Positions 26,435-36,572 are shown, counted from the first letter of the stretch. The stretch is 64,000 nt of DNA from Pseudomonas sp. Irchel s3b2 (GCF_900187445.1 NZ_FYEB01000013.1:104432-168431); one strand, 5' to 3'. Program-made: numbers and translations. The notes: a model not told the origin generated them from the letters alone.

Positions 26435-27307
26435 CTATACAGTGCGTCGCTGCGCCTTGATTATGTTAGCGGTACGGCAGTTGTGCACGAGACGGGACTC
26501 TTCGAAGAAATCCGTATTGATAATGCTGCAGTCGAGCAGCCAGTTGCCGGATTCGGGATCGAACCATCGGTCCAGATGCTCCTTGATGTCCACAGGCCCC
26601 AAGGCGAGGTTGTAACTGGTAGCGGAGAGCGACCACGGCATACGACCGGATGGAGGGGCCTGCATCGTTCGGATAATGTGGTTCTCCAGTTCAACGACGC
26701 TGGTGTCCGCAATTCCGCTCCAGCGATGTTCGATTTCCGGGAGAAACCAGGTACGGTCCAGAGCCGGGTGGCGCTCAGCGGTCAACCACACCCGCTGGAC
26801 GCGGCTTGCCTGTTTCAATTGACCCACACTCAGATGCCAGTTGCTGGAAGTAATGATTCTTGGCCCAAGATGCGTCAACAGAAAACGGTCGAACTCTCGA
26901 TAATCGAAGACGACGTTGCCGGCCTTCAGTTGATGGAAATCCAGCAGTACAAACTCGTCGGGGCTTTCCTCGAGAAAACGAACCACATGCATGATCAGGT
27001 TTTCCAGTGAGCGGGATGACCGTACTCCCTGATGCTGGAACCAGAACGTGCCGACCCCTCTGGAATCCCGGTGATACTCGACCCTGGCATCAAGGGCGCG
27101 CGCGCCATTGCGTAGCTGATCGTAAAAAGAATTGTTCTGACACGCCGCCCAGTGCGCAATGCCTGGTCCTGCGTACGTGGCTTTTTTGTCGACACCACTA
27201 TTATGGGCTCCCGGCAGAATCAATTCGCCAAGTGTTAAAGTATCGATGCTTGAAGTGGAGGCCATCCATTGGCTGAGTTCAAGATTTTCTAATGCGATAT
27301 TGGTCAT
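26435..27307 (-). CDS. PI-PLC X-domain protein (phosphatidylinositol phospholipase C-like)
   Basis: This 290-aa protein resembles bacterial PI-specific phospholipase C: the first catalytic His in LPGAHNSG, the DARVEYH segment with the Asp/Arg/Glu side, a second His around FWFQHQG and FVLLDFHQ. No signal peptide is seen, so either it stays in the cytoplasm or leaves by another route. The ATG at 27307 has AAGGAAGC upstream. The 5' flank is AT-rich compared with its neighbours. Substrate unknown. Confidence 0.78.
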   Translation of the reverse strand: MTNIALENLELSQWMASTSSIDTLTLGELILPGAHNSGVDKKATYAGPGIAHWAACQNNSFYDQLRNGARALDARVEYHRDSRGVGTFWFQHQGVRSSRSLENLIMHVVRFLEESPDEFVLLDFHQLKAGNVVFDYREFDRFLLTHLGPRIITSSNWHLSVGQLKQASRVQRVWLTAERHPALDRTWFLPEIEHRWSGIADTSVVELENHIIRTMQAPPSGRMPWSLSATSYNLALGPVDIKEHLDRWFDPESGNWLLDCSIINTDFFEESRLVHNCRTANIIKAQRRTV

Positions 27308-27495
27308 AAAATGCTTCCTTGCATGTATGAGTGGCACCCGCTTTGGTGGGCGCGAAGTTAAGTTGAAGGTGCCAGATATTTATAATGGTCAAGCGCTGAA
27401 ATGACCAACACCGACTTGATACGAGAGGTATCTTGTCGGTGTATTTTAAAGTTCGTCCAGATGGAAAATTAGTTGGGTCTGAATGGGGGCTTTGT

Positions 27496-28794
27496 TTATG
27501 TTGTTGGAATGCGGTTTTTTGCTTCAATCCATTGCGCCATGTACTGGGTGCTTTTATGTTGGTGGTGGCGCAACATGCTGCCAGTAAAGTTATCCCTTCT
27601 AAGTCGCGACAAGTGTTGTTGGCAGTACAGCAACTTCTCGATCAGCGCCGGGCCGTGTATTGATGGCCGATAGCGAGCGGTCAACAGCGCCTGCCCATGG
27701 GATTGGGCATTCATCCAGAGGTCTTTGTCTTTATAAAGACGAACCGCGCAATCGGCAAACTCACGCGCAGTTCGGGTCACCGCCCCCGGCCACGGCTGTT
27801 CACGATGCATCGCTTCTGCGCCAATCGGGGTGGTGACATTCGGCGTACCGCACAGCATAGCGTCGACAATCTTGCCTTTGATACCGGCACCAAAGCGCAG
27901 GGGCGCCAGACAAATACGCGTAGCAGACATAACGGCTAATGCATCTTCTGCCCAGTTCATCACATGAAAACCCTGGGCCGCATTGTGCAGGGCCGTGGCT
28001 TTAGGTGGCGTGTAGGCGCCGTAGAGGTGCAACTGCGCGTCGGGAAGCTGTTGGCGGATCAGCGGCCAGATTGTGGTTTTCATCCAGAGCACGGCATCCC
28101 AGTTCGGCGCATGACGGAAGTTACCGATACTGAGGAAATGCGCACGGTCCTCAAAGGCTGGCGGTGGTGCACTCGGCGGGTCGACCATCAGCGGACACCA
28201 GTGCAGCAAGTTGCGTGGCAGCCGGAATTGTTCGACCAGCAACTCGATTTCCACTTCGGAAATCATCAGGTTCAAATCACAGCGATACAGCGCTGCGATC
28301 TCCCGTTTGGCCAGATCGGTGTCAGCCATCAGCTCGAACTCTTCGCGCAGCGCCGGGGCGAACAGCCCGGTGAAATCATCCACGTCGTCACTGGCCTTCA
28401 GGCGGTCCTTGAGGCGTTGATGTCGAGCATGCCGCAGGCTTTGCAGGTCGGAGGTCTCCAGCACGCGCAAGGCGTCAGGGCAGTTTTTTTCGACTCGCCA
28501 GCCGAACTGCTCTTCCATCATGAACTGGTCGAACAACACGATATCCGGTGCCAGTTCACTGACAAAGGTGTCGAAACTGCTGTTATTCAACTCGATTGGC
28601 ACTTCGCGAATGCCCAGCGCGGTCAGGTCCGCACGGTGCTCACCGGTGCCGGCCGGGCTGCTGAAGGTAATCTCCCAGCCTTGCTGCAAGAACGTTTCGA
28701 GGATTTGCATGACATGCCCGCTCGCCGCGGAAGAGCGGGGCTCGGGCCAGACGTAACCAATGACCAGGACTTTGGTTGCGCGGGGCTGACTCAT
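27496..28794 (-). CDS. Glycosyltransferase, GT4-like
   Basis: This 432-aa GT-B fold enzyme has an N-terminal acceptor domain with a Gly-rich loop (GYVWPEPRSSAASGHV) and a C-terminal donor domain (FLSIGNFRHAPNWDAV, LHLYGAYTPPK, then APLRFGAGIKGKIVDAMLCGTPNVTTPIG with the E/G-rich nucleotide-sugar site). Pseudomonads have such proteins in cell-surface polysaccharide loci, but no other sugar genes are nearby. It is 57 bases downstream of a response-regulator gene on the same strand. Confidence 0.83.
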   Translation of the reverse strand: MSQPRATKVLVIGYVWPEPRSSAASGHVMQILETFLQQGWEITFSSPAGTGEHRADLTALGIREVPIELNNSSFDTFVSELAPDIVLFDQFMMEEQFGWRVEKNCPDALRVLETSDLQSLRHARHQRLKDRLKASDDVDDFTGLFAPALREEFELMADTDLAKREIAALYRCDLNLMISEVEIELLVEQFRLPRNLLHWCPLMVDPPSAPPPAFEDRAHFLSIGNFRHAPNWDAVLWMKTTIWPLIRQQLPDAQLHLYGAYTPPKATALHNAAQGFHVMNWAEDALAVMSATRICLAPLRFGAGIKGKIVDAMLCGTPNVTTPIGAEAMHREQPWPGAVTRTAREFADCAVRLYKDKDLWMNAQSHGQALLTARYRPSIHGPALIEKLLYCQQHLSRLRRDNFTGSMLRHHQHKSTQYMAQWIEAKNRIPTT

Positions 28795-28851
28795 TGACGG
28801 GTATTCCTTGATGCGGGTAGAGAGTGGAGAGATCGGGGGGGACAAATCAGC

Positions 28852-29211
28852 CTAGACGAGTATACCTTTGACCTTGTCCCGCAATTGATCAATCGAGAAC
28901 GGTTTGCCGATAAGATGCATGCCGTCCGGCACCTCGATGTTTTCGGCATAGCCGCTGGCGAACAGAATCGGCAATTCGGGACGCAGCATGCGCGCCTGCT
29001 TCGCCAGTTCCCGACCATCCATGACCGGCAACCCTATATCCGTCATCAGCAAATCGATGTCCTGGTCCTCATCGTTGAGGAACTCCAGCGCCTTTTCACA
29101 GCCATCCGCCGCAAGCACCCGGAATTCCAGTTCCTCCAGTACATCGACGATCAACGTGCGCACGATGGCATCGTCTTCGACGACTAGAATGGTGGAGGCG
29201 TTCGTGGGCAT
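28852..29211 (-). CDS. Single-domain response regulator
   Basis: This 119-aa CheY-like receiver has VVEDDAIVR (acidic pair), LLMTDIGLPVMDG (phospho-Asp), FASGYAE and IGKPFS (Lys). It has no output domain, so it should act by protein contact or as a phosphorelay step. It is divergent from the large hybrid kinase at 29469 and probably works with that signalling locus. Confidence 0.88.
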   Translation of the reverse strand: MPTNASTILVVEDDAIVRTLIVDVLEELEFRVLAADGCEKALEFLNDEDQDIDLLMTDIGLPVMDGRELAKQARMLRPELPILFASGYAENIEVPDGMHLIGKPFSIDQLRDKVKGILV

Positions 29212-29468
29212 AGTGGGCTCTCAAGGTTTGGTTGGTGGTGACGTCGATCGAAATCGCCGGGCCCTTGGGTGAATCAGTGACGGACCACGACACGTTTGCG
29301 GCGCGCTATAAAAAACAATAGCCGCTCAAGAGCCGCACAGGATAACCGCTCCTTTGTTCCAGAGCAGTCAAATGCAGGGTTTTGCCGAAAAACATGTCGG
29401 AAAATTGGATCCACTCGGCAGTTATGGAGCAAACTCGGTTACTTTCAACAGTTCGACAAGGCCTCCCC

Positions 29469-32400
29469 ATGACCTCTGCGCCCTCGGTTGATGAGCAACG
29501 ATTCCGTAAACTCCTGAGCCGCAACGTCAGCCTGCCGCTGGGTGTCGGCGTCATCAGCGCAGTGTTCTTCGTTTCATTGATTACCTATTTGCTGTCGGTG
29601 ATCCAGTGGGTCCAGCACACCGACCGGGTGATCAATAATGCCAATGAGTCGATAAAGCTGACCGTCGATCTGGAAACCGGCATGCGCGGTTTTCTGCTCA
29701 GTGATGACGAGCATTTTCTTGAGCCCTATGAGACGGCCAAGCCGAGAATCGCCGTCGCTCTCAACACCTTGCTCGACCTGACCGCCGACAACCCTGTCCA
29801 GACCGACCGCCTGCACCGGCTCCAGGCGTTGCAGACGGAATGGGCCCATTACGCGCAATCGATGATCGATTTGCGGCGCGCAAACGGTGACTACCGCAGC
29901 GTCATCAAGGCCGGGCGTGGCAAGCGGCTGACCGATGAGATTCGTAAGCAATTCGAAGACGTGATCGACATGGAGCAGCAGTTGCGTGCCACGCGCAACG
30001 AGGAAGTGCGCCAAACCACGATTTGGAGCATCGCCCTTTATCTGCTGTTCGTGGCCGGTATCAGCGGGTTGCTGGCCTACATTGGCCGTCGGGACTTGCT
30101 CAAATTGTCGCAAAGTTACAGCGCCAACCTCGCCGGGCAACAGGCCAGTGCCCGGCGCCTGGAACAGCAAGCCTGGTTGCGCAACGGCCAGACCGAACTG
30201 GCCGAGCAAGTCTTGGGGCAGTTATCGCTCAATCTGTTGGGGCGTAACATTCTGCAGTTCTGCGCCCAGTATTTAGGGACGGCTGTCGCGGCACTCTATG
30301 TCCGTGAGGATCATGGTGGTCTGAAACGCATCGCGTCTTACGGTTTCTCCCGGGAACAGGAAGCGCTTGAACAGCAGATTTACAGTGGCGAAGGGATTGT
30401 CGGCCAAGTGGCGCAACAGGCGCGCTTGATTCGTCTGGATGATGTGCCGAGTGATTACTTCAAGATCAGCTCAGGCCTGGGCGAAGGTTTACCGCACAGC
30501 GTGCTGGTGGTGCCGACCAGCGACGACGATCGGGTCAACGGTGTGATCGAGCTGGGGTTTCTGCGGGCGCTGACGGAGCGTGATATCGAACTGCTGGAAT
30601 TGATTGCCGGCAACATCGGCACCTCGATCGAGGCCGCTCGATATCGTCAGCGCTTGCAGGAAGTGCTGGCCGAAGCCCAGCAACTCAACGAAGAGCTGCA
30701 GGTTCAGCAAGAAGAACTCAAGAGCACCAACGAAGAGCTGGAAGAGCGGTCGCGGATTCTCAAGGAGTCCCAGACTCACCTGGAAACCCAGCAGGTCGAG
30801 CTGGAGCAAACCAACGAACTACTCGCCGAGCAGGCGCAGATTCTGGCCGCGCAACGCGATGTCATGGACCTGAAGAACACCGAATTGAATCAGGCCCAGG
30901 TTGAGCTCGAAGCACGCGCCGAAGCGTTGCAGCGCTCAAGCCAATACAAGTCCGAATTCCTCGCCAACATGTCCCACGAGCTGCGCACGCCGCTGAACAG
31001 TTCGTTGATTCTGGCCAGGCTGTTGGCGGAAAACCCGCAGGAAAACCTCAGCGCCGAGCAGGTCAAGTTCGCCGAGTCGATCTACTCCGCCGGCAACGAT
31101 TTGCTCAACCTGATCAACGACATTCTCGACATTTCCAAGGTCGAGGCCGGCAAACTTGAAGTGCGTCCGGAGAACACCCATGTTGCGCGTCTGGTGGAAG
31201 GCCTGCATAGCGTGTTCCTGCCGTTGGCTGCGGACAAGAAACTGGATTTTCAGATCCAATTGCAGGCCGATGCACCGCTGATGCTGTTCACCGACCGCCA
31301 GCGGCTGGAGCAAGTAATCAAGAACCTGCTGTCCAACGCAGTGAAGTTCACTGAAAAGGGCACGATCATCCTGAATGTCGCTGCTCAGCCGGGCGACTGC
31401 ATCGCCTTTATTGTCCGCGATTCCGGCATCGGTATCGCCCCGGATCAGCAAGAAAGCATTTTCGAAGCCTTTCGTCAGGCCGATGGCACCACCAATCGTC
31501 GTTACGGCGGCACCGGCCTGGGTTTGTCGATTTCTCGTGATCTGGCCACGCTATTGGGCGGCTCCATCAGTGTGACCAGCACGCCGGGGCAGGGCAGTGT
31601 GTTCACCCTGGTGTTGCCGCAGCACTACGTTGAACCGGGCGATGCGCCTGTCGGGACGATGAAAGCCGCGCCGGTTGTCATGCCGAAAAACGCCGCGGTT
31701 GCTGCGCCTATGCCGCTGAGTGCCGACGCGGATATTCCGCGTTTCGACGATGATCGCAACAAGGCGCCATTCGTCACTCGCTGCATTCTGGTGGTGGAAG
31801 ATGAGCCGAACTTTGCGCACATTCTCTACGACCTGGCTCATGAACTGGGTTATCAGTGCCTGGTGGCCCACGGCGCCGACGAAGGCTACGACCTGGCCAG
31901 GCAGTTCATCCCCGATGCGATTCTGTTGGATATGCGCCTGCCGGATCATTCCGGGCTGGCGGTATTGCAGCGTCTGAAAGAACATGCCGAAACCCGGCAT
32001 ATCCCGGTGCATGTGATTTCTGTCGAAGACCGTGTCGAGGCCGCCATGCACATGGGCGCCATCGGTTATGCGGTCAAACCCACCACGCGTGAGGAACTCA
32101 AGGCTGTGTTTGGCCGCCTCGAAGCCAAACTGACGCAGAAGGTCAAACGGGTATTGCTGGTCGAAGACGACGATGTGCAACGCGACAGCATCGCCCGACT
32201 GATCGGCGACGAGGACATCGAAATCACCGCCGTCGGCCTGGCGCAGGATGCGCTCGACTTGCTGCGCAGCACGATTTTCGACTGCATGATCATCGATCTG
32301 AAGCTGCCGGACATGCTCGGCAATGACTTGCTCAAGTGCATGTCCACCGAAGATATCTGCTCGTTCCCGCCGGTGATCGTCTATACCGGACGTAACCTGA

Positions 32401-32960
32401 CCCGGGACGAAGAAGCCGAACTGCGCAAATATTCGCGCTCGATCATTATCAAGGGCGCGCGCTCGCCCGAGCGGTTGCTGGACGAAGTGACACTCTTTTT
32501 GCACAAAGTCGAATCCCGGTTATCCCAGGAACGCCAGACGATGCTCAGGACCGCCCGCAGTCGCGACAAGGTTTTTGAAGGACGTAAAGTGCTGCTGGTG
32601 GACGACGATGTACGTAACATCTTCGCCCTCACCAGTGCGCTGGAGCAAAAGGGCGCCATCGTGGTCATTGGCCGTAACGGCCGTGAAGCGATCGAGAAAT
32701 TGAATGAAGTCGAGGACATTGACCTGGTGCTGATGGACGTGATGATGCCGCAGATGGATGGTTTTGAAGCCACCCTCGAAATCCGCAAGGACCCACGCTG
32801 GCGCAAGCTGCCGATCATTGCGGTGACGGCCAAGGCCATGAAGGACGATCAGGAGCGCTGCTTGCACGCCGGTGCCAATGACTACCTGGCCAAGCCCATC
32901 GACCTGGATCGCCTGTTCTCGCTGATTCGTGTGTGGTTACCGAAGATGGAGCGCCTCTAG
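29469..32960 (+). CDS. Hybrid sensor kinase: CHASE3-GAF-HisKA-HATPase-REC-REC-REC
   Basis: About 1163 aa. One membrane helix (GVGVISAVFFVSLITYLL), a CHASE3 periplasmic sensor (about 40-180, with LETGMRGFLLS), a second helix, a GAF domain (about 250-400), a long coiled coil, HisKA with His503 in MSHELRTPLNS, HATPase (YGGTGLGLSIS), then three receivers (VVEDEPN...LLDMRLPD from about 773; LLVEDDDVQ...IIDLKLPD from about 893; LLVDDDVRN...LMDVMMPQMDG from about 1040). This is the large kinase type found with CheR/CheB in Pseudomonas. The start at 29469 is preferred for AAGG spacing; an earlier ATG at 29382 is possible. It overlaps cheR by one base. Confidence 0.9.
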   Translation: MTSAPSVDEQRFRKLLSRNVSLPLGVGVISAVFFVSLITYLLSVIQWVQHTDRVINNANESIKLTVDLETGMRGFLLSDDEHFLEPYETAKPRIAVALNTLLDLTADNPVQTDRLHRLQALQTEWAHYAQSMIDLRRANGDYRSVIKAGRGKRLTDEIRKQFEDVIDMEQQLRATRNEEVRQTTIWSIALYLLFVAGISGLLAYIGRRDLLKLSQSYSANLAGQQASARRLEQQAWLRNGQTELAEQVLGQLSLNLLGRNILQFCAQYLGTAVAALYVREDHGGLKRIASYGFSREQEALEQQIYSGEGIVGQVAQQARLIRLDDVPSDYFKISSGLGEGLPHSVLVVPTSDDDRVNGVIELGFLRALTERDIELLELIAGNIGTSIEAARYRQRLQEVLAEAQQLNEELQVQQEELKSTNEELEERSRILKESQTHLETQQVELEQTNELLAEQAQILAAQRDVMDLKNTELNQAQVELEARAEALQRSSQYKSEFLANMSHELRTPLNSSLILARLLAENPQENLSAEQVKFAESIYSAGNDLLNLINDILDISKVEAGKLEVRPENTHVARLVEGLHSVFLPLAADKKLDFQIQLQADAPLMLFTDRQRLEQVIKNLLSNAVKFTEKGTIILNVAAQPGDCIAFIVRDSGIGIAPDQQESIFEAFRQADGTTNRRYGGTGLGLSISRDLATLLGGSISVTSTPGQGSVFTLVLPQHYVEPGDAPVGTMKAAPVVMPKNAAVAAPMPLSADADIPRFDDDRNKAPFVTRCILVVEDEPNFAHILYDLAHELGYQCLVAHGADEGYDLARQFIPDAILLDMRLPDHSGLAVLQRLKEHAETRHIPVHVISVEDRVEAAMHMGAIGYAVKPTTREELKAVFGRLEAKLTQKVKRVLLVEDDDVQRDSIARLIGDEDIEITAVGLAQDALDLLRSTIFDCMIIDLKLPDMLGNDLLKCMSTEDICSFPPVIVYTGRNLTRDEEAELRKYSRSIIIKGARSPERLLDEVTLFLHKVESRLSQERQTMLRTARSRDKVFEGRKVLLVDDDVRNIFALTSALEQKGAIVVIGRNGREAIEKLNEVEDIDLVLMDVMMPQMDGFEATLEIRKDPRWRKLPIIAVTAKAMKDDQERCLHAGANDYLAKPIDLDRLFSLIRVWLPKMERL

Positions 32961-33772
32961 TGGAGCGCGCCGAAATCGAATTGAGGTTGTTGATCGAGGC
33001 GATCTACCTCAAGTACAGCTACGATTTTCGCGATTATTCCGGCGCGTCGATCAAACGCCGGGTCAATCACGCCTTGAGTCAGTTCGAGTGCAAGACCATC
33101 TCGGCACTGCAGGAGAAGGTTCTGCACGATCCGACCGCGTTCATGCAACTGCTGCAATTGCTGACGATCCCGGTCAGCGAAATGTTCCGCGATCCTTCGC
33201 ACTTCCTGGCCCTGCGCCGGGAAGTGGTGCCATTGCTCAAGACTTATCCGTCGATCAAGGTCTGGATCGCCGGTTGCAGCACCGGCGAAGAAGTCTATTC
33301 GATGGCGATTCTGCTGCGTGAAGAAGGCCTGCTGGATCGCTCCATCCTGTATGCCACAGACATCAACCCGCGCTCGCTGGATAAAGCCAGGCAGGGGATT
33401 TTCTCCCTGGAGAATGTTCGGGCCTACACTCACAACTACCAGCAGGCCGGCGGTCAGCGTTCATTCGCCGATTACTACACGGCGGCCTATGGCTACGCCA
33501 TTTTCGACAAGAGCCTGTGCGATAACGTGACCTTCGCCGATCACAGCCTGGCCACCGACAGTGTGTTCTCGGAAACTCAGTTAATTTCGTGCCGTAACGT
33601 TTTGATTTATTTCAACAAAAAACTACAGGATCGCGCGTTCGGCCTGTTTCACGAATCCCTGTGTCATCGGGGTTTTCTGGCACTGGGCAATAAGGAAACC
33701 CTGGATTTCTCGGCTTATGGCAATCAATTTGAAGCATTGGTCAAACCAGAACGGATCTATCGAAAATTATGA
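32960..33772 (+). CDS. CheR-type protein-glutamate methyltransferase
   Basis: This 270-aa protein starts at GTG overlapping the kinase stop by one base. The N-terminal CheR helical domain (YDFRDYSGASIKRRVNHAL) is followed by the SAM-binding domain: PVSEMFRDPSHF, WIAGCSTGEEVYSMAI, LYATDINPRSLDKA and ISCRNVLIYFNKKLQ. The genomic setting with a non-chemotactic hybrid kinase suggests a signalling role outside flagellar chemotaxis. Its stop overlaps the ATG of the cheB remnant (ATGA). Confidence 0.9.
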   Translation: MERAEIELRLLIEAIYLKYSYDFRDYSGASIKRRVNHALSQFECKTISALQEKVLHDPTAFMQLLQLLTIPVSEMFRDPSHFLALRREVVPLLKTYPSIKVWIAGCSTGEEVYSMAILLREEGLLDRSILYATDINPRSLDKARQGIFSLENVRAYTHNYQQAGGQRSFADYYTAAYGYAIFDKSLCDNVTFADHSLATDSVFSETQLISCRNVLIYFNKKLQDRAFGLFHESLCHRGFLALGNKETLDFSAYGNQFEALVKPERIYRKL

Positions 33773-33855
33773 ACAGGGCAGTGCTGGATACTCATCGGCT
33801 GGATCTTCGCGGCATTGACCGTCTGTTTGTCGAGCCGGAACGAATCGCATGCTAA
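33769..33855 (+). pseudogene. Possible in-frame deletion remnant of cheB
   Basis: A 28-codon frame sits exactly where cheB is normally found between cheR and the second kinase. Its ATG overlaps the cheR stop (ATGA) and its stop overlaps the ATG of the next gene. No methylesterase motif (such as the Ser-containing GASAGG) is present. The precise overlaps at both ends suggest that almost all of cheB was lost by an in-frame deletion, leaving the ends joined; the remaining residues are too few to prove this. Confidence 0.5.
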
Positions 33856-35063
33856 GTAATATCCAGGCCAAATTGCTGGTCGTCGACGACCTGCCGGAGA
33901 ACCTTCTGGCGCTCGAAGCCTTGATCCGGCGTGAAGACCGTATCGTCTACAAAGCCCTGTCCGCCGACGAAGCCTTGTCGCTGTTGTTGCAGCATGAATT
34001 CGCCATGGCCATTCTCGATGTGCAGATGCCCGGCATGAACGGCTTCGAGCTGGCCGAGTTGATGCGCGGTACGGAAAAAACCAAACACATCCCGATTGTG
34101 TTCGTCAGTGCCGCTGGCCGCGAGCTTGATTACGCGTTCAAGGGTTACGAAAGCGGTGCGGTAGACTTCTTGCACAAGCCGCTGGATGTTCACGCGGTCA
34201 AGAGCAAGGTTAATGTCTTCGTCGACCTGTATCGCCAGAGCAAAGCGATGCAGCGTCAGGTCGAAGCCCTGGAGCAAAGTCGCCGGGAGCAGGGTGCGCT
34301 GCTCCAGCAGTTGCAGAACATCCAGAATGAGCTAGAGCAAGCGGTGCGCATGCGTGATGACTTCATGTCCGTCGTTGCTCACGAAGTCCGTACGCCGCTC
34401 AATGGCCTGATTCTCGAAACCCAGTTGCGCAAAATGCACTTGGCCCGGGGTGACGCCGCGGCATTCACCCTGGACAAAATGCACGCCATGGTCGACCGCG
34501 ATGAGCGGCAGATCAAAAGCCTGATCCGCCTGATCGAAGACATGCTCGATGTGTCGCGGATTCGTACTGGCAAGCTGTCGATCCGCCCCAACCGGTTTGA
34601 CCTGGTGCAGCTGATGAACAATCTTCTGCAAAACTTTGCCCCGCAGGTCGAGGCCGCAGAGTCATCGGTTACCTTGACGGCCAACCAGCCCGTGGTGGGC
34701 AATTGGGATGAGTTCCGTATTGAACAAGTGATGTCCAACCTGTTGACCAATGCGTTACGTTATGGCGCCAAGAGCCCGATCGACGTACGCGTGTACAATC
34801 AGGACGGGCAAGCGCGGGTTGAGGTTCAGGATCGCGGTATCGGGATCAGTGAAGAGAATCAGCAGCGCATTTTTCAGCAGTTCGAAAGGGTTAGCGCCAA
34901 TGCCGTTGTCGCGGGGCTGGGTCTGGGATTGTTTATTTCGGAGCAGATTGTCGCCGCCCATGGTGGCTCCATCACCGTCGAGAGCCGGATTGGCGAAGGC
35001 GCCTTGTTTCGCGTTTGTCTGCCGCTGCAGGAAAACAGCCCGATAAACGCAACCTCTGAATGA
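33849..35063 (+). CDS. REC-HisKA-HATPase soluble sensor kinase
   Basis: This 404-aa protein has an N-terminal receiver (LLVVDDLPENLLALE, AILDVQMPGMNG, FLHKPLD), a short coiled coil, HisKA with His178 in VAHEVRTPLNGL and a HATPase domain (NLLTNALRYG, DRGIGIS, GLGLGLFIS). No membrane helix. It can receive a phosphate from the large hybrid kinase and relay it. Its stop overlaps the start region of the next response regulator. Confidence 0.9.
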   Translation: MLSNIQAKLLVVDDLPENLLALEALIRREDRIVYKALSADEALSLLLQHEFAMAILDVQMPGMNGFELAELMRGTEKTKHIPIVFVSAAGRELDYAFKGYESGAVDFLHKPLDVHAVKSKVNVFVDLYRQSKAMQRQVEALEQSRREQGALLQQLQNIQNELEQAVRMRDDFMSVVAHEVRTPLNGLILETQLRKMHLARGDAAAFTLDKMHAMVDRDERQIKSLIRLIEDMLDVSRIRTGKLSIRPNRFDLVQLMNNLLQNFAPQVEAAESSVTLTANQPVVGNWDEFRIEQVMSNLLTNALRYGAKSPIDVRVYNQDGQARVEVQDRGIGISEENQQRIFQQFERVSANAVVAGLGLGLFISEQIVAAHGGSITVESRIGEGALFRVCLPLQENSPINATSE

Positions 35064-35107
35064 CCTCACGGTCGTATCAGCAGCTATTGACTGAACAAAG
35101 GCTTTCC

Positions 35108-35485
35108 ATGAGTGAAGATGCGCAAGATGTGGTACTGATCGTCGAGGATGACCCTTCGATCCTGATGGTGCTGTCCGCTTATTTGTCGGGCGAGGGTTAC
35201 CGGGTGCTGCAAGCCGAAAACGGCGAGCAGGCCTTTGAGATTCTGGCGAGCAAACCGCATCTGGACATGATGATCACCGACTTCCGCTTGCCGGGGGGGA
35301 TTTCTGGCGTGCAGATCGCCGAACCCGCCGTGAAGCTGCGACCGGAACTCAAGGTCATCTTCATCAGCGGCTATCCGCAGGAAATTCGCGAGACCGACAG
35401 CCCGATCACCCGCAAAGCGCCGATCCTGGGCAAGCCGTTCGATCTGGATGTGTTGCAACAGATCATGCAGGACATGTTGTCCTGA
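35108..35485 (+). CDS. Single-domain response regulator
   Basis: This 125-aa CheY-like receiver has LIVEDDPSI, MMITDFRLPGGISG (phospho-Asp), FISGYPQE and LGKPFD. The ATG at 35108 follows an AAAGG; an in-frame ATG at 35060 overlaps the kinase stop. Last gene of the signalling operon. Confidence 0.87.
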   Translation: MSEDAQDVVLIVEDDPSILMVLSAYLSGEGYRVLQAENGEQAFEILASKPHLDMMITDFRLPGGISGVQIAEPAVKLRPELKVIFISGYPQEIRETDSPITRKAPILGKPFDLDVLQQIMQDMLS

Positions 35486-35516
35486 CCGCTCCGGCCCTCG
35501 CAGGCGCTTTTCAAGG

Positions 35517-36572
35517 TTAAAGCCCTTGTTGCAACGCCGGGTCATCCGGGTTGAGCTGCTCCAGCTGTGCCAACAGGATCTGCACGTTCTGCAACTGTCC
35601 GCTTTCTTTCCAATAGTTGATCAGCAGCACGCGCGCCTTGCGATCGGCCGGGTGACGCTGGACGATTTCCTGTAGCTGGTTCTGCGCCGCTTCCAGCTCC
35701 TGCTCACCATGCAGCGTGGTGGCCAGGTCGTAGCGGTAATCCTTGTTGTTCGGCTCAAGCTCCACGGCTTTGGACAGGCCGAGCAAAGCGAATTCGCTTT
35801 GACCGTGATGCAACAGCCACAATCCCAGGGCATGTTGCAAATAGGCCGAATCGGGTTGCGCCTTGAGTTGTTTGGCCAACAATTGTCGGGCAGCGTCGTT
35901 CTGCCCCAGTTTATCAAGCACTTCAATCTGCATTACCACCGCCGGCAGGTTGTCCGGCGCCAGGCGCAAGGTGTTTTCAAGCGCCTGCTGCGCCTCCTTG
36001 AATTCAGCATTGTGCAGATGCAGACGAGCCAGTTGATACTGGTTGTCAGCGCTTTGCGGCGCGTTTTTGAGTGCTTGCTGCCAGGCATCGATGGCCTGTT
36101 CCAGCGGTCCGAAATACAAGCCGAGGTCATCCGGCGAAAGCCCCAGCAAGGCATTGACTGCGGCAAACCGTACGTTCTGGTCACTGTCATCGAGCAACGG
36201 CCCCAGCAACAGGCTGCGCTGACCACTGGGTATAAATCCGCTGATGCTTTTGATCGCCGCAATGCGCACTTCGGGTGATTCATGCTGCAAATCCGCATCG
36301 GCCAGTTTCAGGGCGACGGAACTGGGGTAATTGGGCAACTCTGCATGCAGCCAGACGCGCCGCTTGGGCGAAATATCCGGGCGTCCCAGTTGTTGATAAA
36401 GCACCCGCGCGGCGCCCGGTTGACCGTTTCGGGCCGCCGCCAGCGCTTCGCTGTAACCGCGCTTGATCGCCTCTGGCACGACAGGAGTGGTGCTGCGCAG
36501 GAACGCCCACGCAAGGCCGATGGCAAACAGGATAGAGAGACTGATGATCAGGTAACGGCGTGACTTGGGCAT
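35517..36572 (-). CDS. TPR-repeat membrane-anchored protein
   Basis: This 351-aa protein has an N-terminal membrane anchor (YLIISLSILFAIGLAWAFL). Next comes a HEAT-like stretch (SPEVRIAAIKSISGFI, NVRFAAVNALLGL), then several tetratricopeptide repeats (AIDAWQQALKNAPQSADNQYQ, EAQQALENTLRLAP, LSKAVELEPNNKDYRYDLA). It is probably a periplasmic scaffold. Function unknown; monocistronic. Confidence 0.8.
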   Translation of the reverse strand: MPKSRRYLIISLSILFAIGLAWAFLRSTTPVVPEAIKRGYSEALAAARNGQPGAARVLYQQLGRPDISPKRRVWLHAELPNYPSSVALKLADADLQHESPEVRIAAIKSISGFIPSGQRSLLLGPLLDDSDQNVRFAAVNALLGLSPDDLGLYFGPLEQAIDAWQQALKNAPQSADNQYQLARLHLHNAEFKEAQQALENTLRLAPDNLPAVVMQIEVLDKLGQNDAARQLLAKQLKAQPDSAYLQHALGLWLLHHGQSEFALLGLSKAVELEPNNKDYRYDLATTLHGEQELEAAQNQLQEIVQRHPADRKARVLLINYWKESGQLQNVQILLAQLEQLNPDDPALQQGL

